A DNA stretch of 13,353 nt from positions 1 through 13,353 of the forward strand of contig JAFGPU010000042.1 of NCBI GenBank assembly GCA_016936035.1, written 5' to 3'. Source of the DNA: Acidimicrobiales bacterium. Lineage in GTDB: Bacteria > Actinomycetota > Acidimicrobiia > Acidimicrobiales > VFJN01. Made by a program: the position numbers and the translations under genes. Positions 8,601 to 13,353 of the stretch are shown piece by piece; the first letter of the stretch is position 1; the number at the start of each line of letters is the position of its first letter. The notes below the pieces were generated by a model. It had not been told where the DNA came from. It did no database searches and saw only the letters and a program-made list of their open reading frames with translations.

Positions 8601-9551
8601 TCAGGCCATCGCCGTCCGCAGCGCTGCGCAGGCCTCGTCGACCGCCGCCTTGCCCTCGGGCACCAGGTCGCGCATCGAGAAGAACCCGTGGATCATCCCG
8701 TCGTAGCGCTTGGCGACGGCGTCGACGCCTGCGGCCCGCAGCCGGGCGACGTAGGCCTCGCCCTCGTCGCGCAGCGGGTCGAACTCGGCGGTGATCACGA
8801 GCGCGGGCGGGAGCCCGGCGAGCGCATCGTCGGGCGCGTGCATCGGCGACACCCGCGGCGTGGTCCGGTCGCCGTCGCCGACGTACTGGTCCCAGAACCA
8901 GGCCATCGTCGCCCGGGTGAGGAAGTAGCCCTCCGCGTTCTCCTCCATCGACGGATGCGCCATCGTGCCGTCGGTCACCGGGTACACCAGGAGCTGGAAA
9001 CGGACCTCGGCGTCGTCGGGGCCGCCGGCGCCGCTGGGGCCGCCCAGCTCGAGGGCGGTGACCGTCGCCAGGTTGCCGCCCGCCGAGTCGCCGCCCAGCG
9101 CCAGGCGCGCCGGGTCGACGTCGAGGTCGCCGGCGTTGTCGACCACCCACCGCACCGCGGCCAGGCAGTCGTCGAGCGCCGCCGGGAACGGGTGCTCGGG
9201 CGCCAGCCGGTAGTCGACCGACACCACGGTCATGCCGCTGCCCTCGGCCACGGCCCGGGCCGTGCCGTCGTGGGTGTCGACGCTGCCGATCACCCACCCG
9301 CCGCCATGGAAGTAGACGAGGACGGGGTGCGGACCGGGGTCGGCGGTCGGGACGTACACCCGCACGGGCACGTCGCCCGCCGGACCGGGCACCACGTGGT
9401 CGGTGACCGAGGCCATCTCGGGCTTGGTCTCGACCAGGCTCAGCGCGGCGTAGCTCTGCCGCAGCTCGATCGGGTCCATCTCCTCGCGGGGCGGGCTCCC
9501 GGCGGCCTCGATGAACTCGAGGATCGACTGGACCTCGGGCGTGACCGGCAT
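8601..9551 (-). CDS. Alpha/beta-hydrolase esterase of the hormone-sensitive-lipase (type IV) family
   Basis: A 316-residue cytoplasmic carboxylesterase, typical length for the family, expected to cleave short-chain acyl esters; the natural substrate is unknown. The oxyanion-hole motif HGGGW is at 82-86 and YRLAPEHPFPAALDD at 114-128 is a strong family signature. The catalytic triad is readable: Ser156 in GGDSAGG, Asp258 in AEFDPLRDEG and His288 in GMIHGF. A cap-forming N-terminal region (about 1-50) is present and there is no signal peptide. The ATG at 9551 has a clear GGAGGGG 4 bases upstream. It follows glnE on the same strand after 104 bases, so read-through from glnE is possible, but its own strong ribosome site and unrelated function give no reason to assume shared control. 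Confidence 0.93.
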   Translation of the reverse strand: MPVTPEVQSILEFIEAAGSPPREEMDPIELRQSYAALSLVETKPEMASVTDHVVPGPAGDVPVRVYVPTADPGPHPVLVYFHGGGWVIGSVDTHDGTARAVAEGSGMTVVSVDYRLAPEHPFPAALDDCLAAVRWVVDNAGDLDVDPARLALGGDSAGGNLATVTALELGGPSGAGGPDDAEVRFQLLVYPVTDGTMAHPSMEENAEGYFLTRATMAWFWDQYVGDGDRTTPRVSPMHAPDDALAGLPPALVITAEFDPLRDEGEAYVARLRAAGVDAVAKRYDGMIHGFFSMRDLVPEGKAAVDEACAALRTAMA

Positions 9552-9655
9552 GTGTCCCCTCCAGCGCTGACGTCGGCGTCATCTTCGCGGGTGACCGTGA
9601 TGCCCGCCACATCGAGGCGGCTCACCGGCACCCGGCGCCCGGGCGTCGGCTGCGA

Positions 9656-12415
9656 TCAGCCGGCGCCGTAGAACAGGCGCTCGACGACCCGGCGCGACCG
9701 GCGGGTGAGCCGCCGGAAGTCCTCGCGCAGGGCGCCCGGGGTGGTGTCGAGCGACCGAGCGAGGTGGAGCAGCGCGTCGGGCCGGGTGGGCAGGGCGTCG
9801 GTCACCGCGGGTGCCGATCCCACCAGCCACCACCGGTTCCGGGCCCGTTCGCAGAACCGATAGGCCTCGCGCAGTACCTCGGCGTCGTCGCCATCGACCA
9901 CCCCCGCCGACGCCAGCGCGTCGAGCGCCCCCATGGTCGAGGGCGCTCGGGTGCCCGTCCGCAGCTGCAGCAGCTGCACCGTCCACTCGACGTCCGCGAG
10001 CGCGCCCCGGCCCAGCTTGAGGTGGAACTCGCGGTCCTCGCCCGGGGGGATGCGCTCGCGCTCCACGCGGGCCTTCATGCGCCGGACCTCGCGCTCGTGC
10101 TCGTCGGTGAACGGCCGGTCCCACACCGCCCCTGCGAGCAGATCGAGGAACCGTTCGCCGAGGCGGCGGTCGCCCGCCACCGGGCGGGCGCGGGTGAACG
10201 CCTGCCGCTCCCAGGTCTGCGCCCACCGGTCCAGGTAGGCGGCGTACCCACCGATGCTGCGCGAGAGGGCGCCCTGGCGTCCCTCGGGGCGCAGCGCGGC
10301 GTCGATCTCGTAGATCCGCTGGGCCGGCGTGTCGCCGGCGAGGAACCGCAGCACGCCGGCGGCGAGGCGCAAGGCCTCGTCGTGGCCGGACCCCTGCGCG
10401 ACGCCGGCGTCACCGTCGTGGACGAAGAGCACGTCGAGGTCGCTGGCATAGGACAGCTCACCACCGGCGAACCGGCCGAGCGCCACCACCGCGAACGGCA
10501 CCTGCGGGTCGAGCTGGCGCAGCGCCGTCTCGACGCACGCCTCGGCCAGTGCCGTCAGGTCGGTGCCCACCGTGCCCGCCCCCGCCTCGCCGAACACGTC
10601 CCGTGCGGCCACACCCAGCAGGTGCCGCCGCCGCCAGCGGTTCAGGCCCCGCTGGCGCTCGTTGATCTCGGCCCGCCACCCCACGGTCGTCGCCGCCGAC
10701 GCCACCAGCGCGTCGCGGTCGAGCGTCTGCAGCCGTTCCCGCTCGGCGACCCGCTCGATCAGGTCGGGGTTGGCCATCAGGATTTCGCCCAGCAGGCCGC
10801 TGGTCCCCAACAGCTCGCACAGGCGCTGAGCCACGTCGGGGTTCTCGCGGAAGACGTGGGCGAGGGTCATCGACCGCTGCTCGCCGGACGCCAGCTTGCG
10901 CAGGCCGAGCAGGCCGAGATCGGGATCGGGCGAGGACGAGAGCCAGTCGAGCACCAGCGGCAGCAGCTGCTGCATCATCCGCGACGAGCGGGACAACCCC
11001 CTGGTCAGGTCGCGCACGGCGTCGCGGGTCCGCTCGGCGTCGGTGAAGCCGAAGCTGTCGAGGGCCTCGGCCGCCGCCTCCGGCGACAGGCGTCCGGCGC
11101 CGGCCAGGCTGTCGAGCAGCGGCCGGAAGTAGAGGCGCTCGTGCACGCTGCGCACCAGGTTGCGCTGGCGAGCCAGCTCGCGGTCGAAGGCCGCGGTGGC
11201 GCCGGCGGCCGGTGTGCCGCGAAAACCGAGGACGCGGGCGATCCGTCGCCGGTGCTCGCGCTCGGCCGGCACCGTGTGGATCTGCTGCTCGTCCTCGATC
11301 TGCAGCACGTGCTCGACCCGGCGCAGGAACCGGTACGCACCGGCGAGGCGCTCCGCGTCGTCGTGGGCGACGTAGCCGGCCTCGTCCATCTCACCCAGGG
11401 CGACGAGCGTGGTCGGCGAGCGCAGCTCGGGGTCGGACCGCCCGTGGACCATCTGGAGCGTCTGCACGGCGAACTCGATGTCGCGGATGCCGCCGGGGCC
11501 GCGCTTGACCTCGCGCTCGGCGCTGCCGTGGCGCTGCACCTCGGCCTCGGCCCGCGCCTTGAGCGACCGCAGCGAGCGCAGGTCGTCGGCGGTGAGGCGC
11601 CGTGCCCACAGGGTGCTCGACGCCGCCTCGTGCCAGGCGCGGCCGACGTCGCGGTCGCCGGCGACCGGCACCGCCTTGAGGAGCGCCTGGAACTCCCACG
11701 GCTGCGCCCACCGCTCCCAGTAGCTGCGGTAGCTGTCGACGGACCGGGTCAGCGCGCCGTCGCGCCCCTCGGGGCGCAGGTTGGCGTCGACGCGGAAGCA
11801 CCGCCGGGCGATGTCCATCACCGCTCGTGCGGCTCTGGCGTCGCCGTCGACGAACATCACGTCGACGTCGCTGGCGTAGTTGAGCTCGCGACCGCCGAGC
11901 TTGCCCATGCCGATGACCGCCATGCCCTCGACGCCCGCGAGGCGGACCGCGGCGTCGAGCACCGCCGCCGCCAGGTCGGCGAGCGCGGCGGTGGTCTGCT
12001 CGAGGCTGGCGAGGCCGAGCAGGTCGCAGGTGGTGATGCGCAGCTGGGTGAGGCGCTTGGCCCGCACCAGCGCCTCGGGATCGGGGACGGCCACGATGCC
12101 GGCGGCGTCGACGAGCGCCGCCGGGTCGGCCAGGCAGCCGGCACTGGTCTGGCGGACGCCGCCCGCCTCGGTGGTGTGTCCTCCGACCGGGGTCGCCGTG
12201 CGCGCCGATGCGGCGTCGGCGAGAACGTCCAGTGCCGCAGGGTCGGTCTCGATCAGCCGGGTGGCGCTGCGACTCGCGGCCACCACCACCACGAACGCCT
12301 CGGCCAGCGGCGGCTCGGCCGCCAGGCGCTCGGCGGCACCGTCGTCGAGGCGGTCGAGGGCGGTGCGCACGGCGCCGGGGAAGGCGCTGCGCTCGACCAG
12401 GCCGGCGAGATCCAC
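9656..12415 (-). CDS. glnE: Glutamine synthetase adenylyltransferase/deadenylylase
   Basis: Bifunctional enzyme that attaches AMP to, and removes it from, the regulatory tyrosine of type I glutamine synthetase, switching it off when nitrogen is plentiful. At 919 residues it is close to the usual 940-1000. It has two nucleotidyltransferase domains. The N-terminal (AMP-removing) one has GMGKLGGRELNYASDVDV with metal-binding Asp183 and Asp185. The C-terminal (AMP-adding) one has GRFAGGELSYASDLDVLF with Asp659 and Asp661. Helical linker segments such as KRGPGGIRDIEFAVQTLQ and GRGALADVEWTVQLLQ follow each. The frame is open to 13225, but between the nadE start and 12415 it has no ATG, GTG or TTG. 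The GTG at 12415 is therefore the first usable start outside nadE. It has no good ribosome site. Its target GlnA, with Tyr402, is in this window. Confidence 0.95.
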   Translation of the reverse strand: MDLAGLVERSAFPGAVRTALDRLDDGAAERLAAEPPLAEAFVVVVAASRSATRLIETDPAALDVLADAASARTATPVGGHTTEAGGVRQTSAGCLADPAALVDAAGIVAVPDPEALVRAKRLTQLRITTCDLLGLASLEQTTAALADLAAAVLDAAVRLAGVEGMAVIGMGKLGGRELNYASDVDVMFVDGDARAARAVMDIARRCFRVDANLRPEGRDGALTRSVDSYRSYWERWAQPWEFQALLKAVPVAGDRDVGRAWHEAASSTLWARRLTADDLRSLRSLKARAEAEVQRHGSAEREVKRGPGGIRDIEFAVQTLQMVHGRSDPELRSPTTLVALGEMDEAGYVAHDDAERLAGAYRFLRRVEHVLQIEDEQQIHTVPAEREHRRRIARVLGFRGTPAAGATAAFDRELARQRNLVRSVHERLYFRPLLDSLAGAGRLSPEAAAEALDSFGFTDAERTRDAVRDLTRGLSRSSRMMQQLLPLVLDWLSSSPDPDLGLLGLRKLASGEQRSMTLAHVFRENPDVAQRLCELLGTSGLLGEILMANPDLIERVAERERLQTLDRDALVASAATTVGWRAEINERQRGLNRWRRRHLLGVAARDVFGEAGAGTVGTDLTALAEACVETALRQLDPQVPFAVVALGRFAGGELSYASDLDVLFVHDGDAGVAQGSGHDEALRLAAGVLRFLAGDTPAQRIYEIDAALRPEGRQGALSRSIGGYAAYLDRWAQTWERQAFTRARPVAGDRRLGERFLDLLAGAVWDRPFTDEHEREVRRMKARVERERIPPGEDREFHLKLGRGALADVEWTVQLLQLRTGTRAPSTMGALDALASAGVVDGDDAEVLREAYRFCERARNRWWLVGSAPAVTDALPTRPDALLHLARSLDTTPGALREDFRRLTRRSRRVVERLFYGAG

Positions 12416-12449
12416 GCGGACGAGTCTGCCGCCTCGCGCCTTCGCCCGC

Positions 12450-12477
12450 GGCCCCGGCCCCGGCCCCGGCCCCGGCC
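12450..12477. repeat. GGCCCC hexanucleotide repeat with G-quadruplex potential
   Basis: Four tandem copies of GGCCCC plus a terminal GGCC. On the minus strand this gives four runs of four G separated by two C residues, which meets the standard intramolecular G-quadruplex pattern. It lies 35 bases upstream of the glnE start and about 50 upstream of the nadE start, inside the shared divergent region. It is non-coding under the chosen starts. Confidence 0.85.
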
Positions 12478-12519
12478 GGACGGGAGCGCGCGCTGCGCCC
12501 GGCGCGGAACGGTCCCCCG

Positions 12520-12525
12520 TAGCCT
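12520..12525 (+). promoter_or_regulatory. Possible nadE -10 element giving a leaderless or near-leaderless message
   Basis: TAGCCT fits TANNNT and ends 1 base before the ATG at 12527 and 7 bases before the in-frame GTG at 12533. Seven bases is the normal distance from a -10 box to the transcript start, so the message could begin at that GTG. No -35 box is evident and no purine-rich ribosome site precedes either codon. Confidence 0.35.
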
Positions 12526-12526
12526 G

Positions 12527-13353
12527 ATGCCCGTGCCCCGCCTCCGTGTCGCTCTCTGCCAGATCAACACGACCGTCGGCGATCTCGACGGCAACGTCGC
12601 CCGGGTGCTCGCCGCGCTGTCCGACGCCGACGCCGACGGATGCGACCTGGCCGTGTTCCCCGAGCTGGCGCTGACCGGCTACCCGCCCGAAGACCTGTTG
12701 CTCAAGCCCGGGTTCGTCGGCGACAACCGGCGGGCGCTCGAACAGGTGGCCCAGGCCACCGGGTCGTGCGCCGCCGTCGTGGGCTTCGTCGACGCGGGCC
12801 GCGACCTCTACAACGCGGCGGCCGTGTGCGCCTTCGGGCGGGTGCAGGCCACCTACCGCAAGCGCAACCTGCCCAACTACGCGGTGTTCGACGAGCAGCG
12901 CTACTTCGCGCCGGGCACAGGCCATTCGGCCCTGGCCGAGATCGCCGGCGTGCGGGTGGGGGTGTCGATCTGCGAGGACGCGTTCAGCCCCAACGGCCCC
13001 ATCGCCACCCAGGCCGCCGGCGGGGCCGAGCTGGTCGTCAACATCAACGCCTCGCCCTACTACGCCAACCGGCTCGCCGAGCGCGAGCGCATGCTGGCCA
13101 CACGGGCGTCCGACGCCGCCTGCGCCCTGGTCTACGTCAACCAGGTCGGCGGCCAGGACGAGCTGGTGTTCGACGGGGCGTCCATGGTGTTCGACGCCCA
13201 CGGCGACCTGGTGGCCCGAGCCCACCAGTTCACCGAGGAGACGCTCGTCTGCGACATCGAGGTGCAGCCCGTGTTCCGCAAGCGCCTGCTCGACCCCCGG
13301 GGGAGGGCCACCGACGAGCCGCTGCCGGTGGTCGACGTCACCTCGGCCCCGCG
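12527..13353 (+). CDS. nadE: Glutamine-dependent NAD synthetase, N-terminal glutaminase part (3' end outside window)
   Basis: Last step of NAD synthesis: the amide nitrogen of glutamine is released in the N-terminal domain and passed to nicotinate adenine dinucleotide by an ATP-using C-terminal domain. Only 275 codons are in the window, all from the nitrilase-type glutaminase domain. Its catalytic triad is readable (numbered from the ATG): Glu46 in FPELALTGYPPEDLL, Lys111 in YRKRNLPNY and Cys148 in SICEDAF. VVNINASPYYANR and VYVNQVGGQDELVFDGAS are also typical of NadE. The synthetase domain is assumed to follow beyond the edge; a stand-alone amidase is much less likely given these NadE-specific stretches. 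The start is either the ATG at 12527 or the GTG at 12533; neither has a ribosome site. It is divergent from glnE, with 111 bases between them. Confidence 0.92.
   Translation, partial: MPVPRLRVALCQINTTVGDLDGNVARVLAALSDADADGCDLAVFPELALTGYPPEDLLLKPGFVGDNRRALEQVAQATGSCAAVVGFVDAGRDLYNAAAVCAFGRVQATYRKRNLPNYAVFDEQRYFAPGTGHSALAEIAGVRVGVSICEDAFSPNGPIATQAAGGAELVVNINASPYYANRLAERERMLATRASDAACALVYVNQVGGQDELVFDGASMVFDAHGDLVARAHQFTEETLVCDIEVQPVFRKRLLDPRGRATDEPLPVVDVTSAP

Noticed and set aside
9440..9631. Short minus-strand frame starting MPVSRLDVAGITV ahead of the esterase
   Set aside because: The first 27 residues look fairly protein-like, but the frame then runs out of register through the esterase N-terminus and has no ribosome site; the esterase has a strong one at 9556-9562.
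9636..9645. CGCCCGGGCG palindrome as a glnE terminator
   Set aside because: It has no room for a proper loop with a stable stem and no T-run; one such 10-bp palindrome is expected by chance in DNA of this composition.
12416..13225. Upstream extension of the glnE reading frame to a 1189-residue protein
   Set aside because: The extra 270 codons run antisense to nadE, which shows clear family motifs and a catalytic triad. The extension has no GlnE similarity and is low in complexity.

Overview
The window is a 13.35 kb stretch of very GC-rich DNA from what is most probably a high-GC actinobacterium. The content argues for this: a type I glutamine synthetase with an adenylylation tyrosine, its dedicated adenylyltransferase GlnE, a type II glutamine synthetase, a glutamine-dependent NAD synthetase, GTG starts and sparse ribosome sites. 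Placement nearer than that (for example among the Acidimicrobiia) is only an impression. Coding is dense and no stretch longer than about 220 bases lacks a gene. I see no mobile element, tRNA, rRNA or CRISPR array.

Layout. The left edge cuts the 3' end of a type II glutamine synthetase (+). It meets a membrane acyltransferase with a C-terminal SGNH domain (-) across a perfect 22-bp palindrome. That acyltransferase is divergent from glnA (+), and the space between them holds a wide inverted repeat that looks regulatory. After glnA comes a run of three minus-strand genes: engB (6644-6051), a 1-Cys peroxiredoxin (5832-5197) and a SAM methyltransferase (5087-4314). Divergent from engB is a secreted M28 zinc aminopeptidase with a PA domain (+). 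It converges, over a strong bulged hairpin, on an HSL-type esterase (-). Upstream of the esterase on the same strand is glnE (-). glnE is divergent from nadE (+), which runs off the right edge. The short space between those two holds a hexanucleotide repeat able to form a G-quadruplex.

How the genes fit together. The common thread is glutamine: two ammonia-fixing synthetases of different families, the enzyme that adenylylates the type I synthetase (target Tyr402 is present), and an NAD synthetase that spends glutamine. The acyltransferase, aminopeptidase, esterase, peroxiredoxin and methyltransferase have no visible link to nitrogen and look like ordinary neighbours. EngB is a housekeeping ribosome-assembly GTPase.

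No obviously new multi-gene system is visible. The most interesting signals are non-coding: the inverted repeat before glnA and the G4-type repeat between glnE and nadE.
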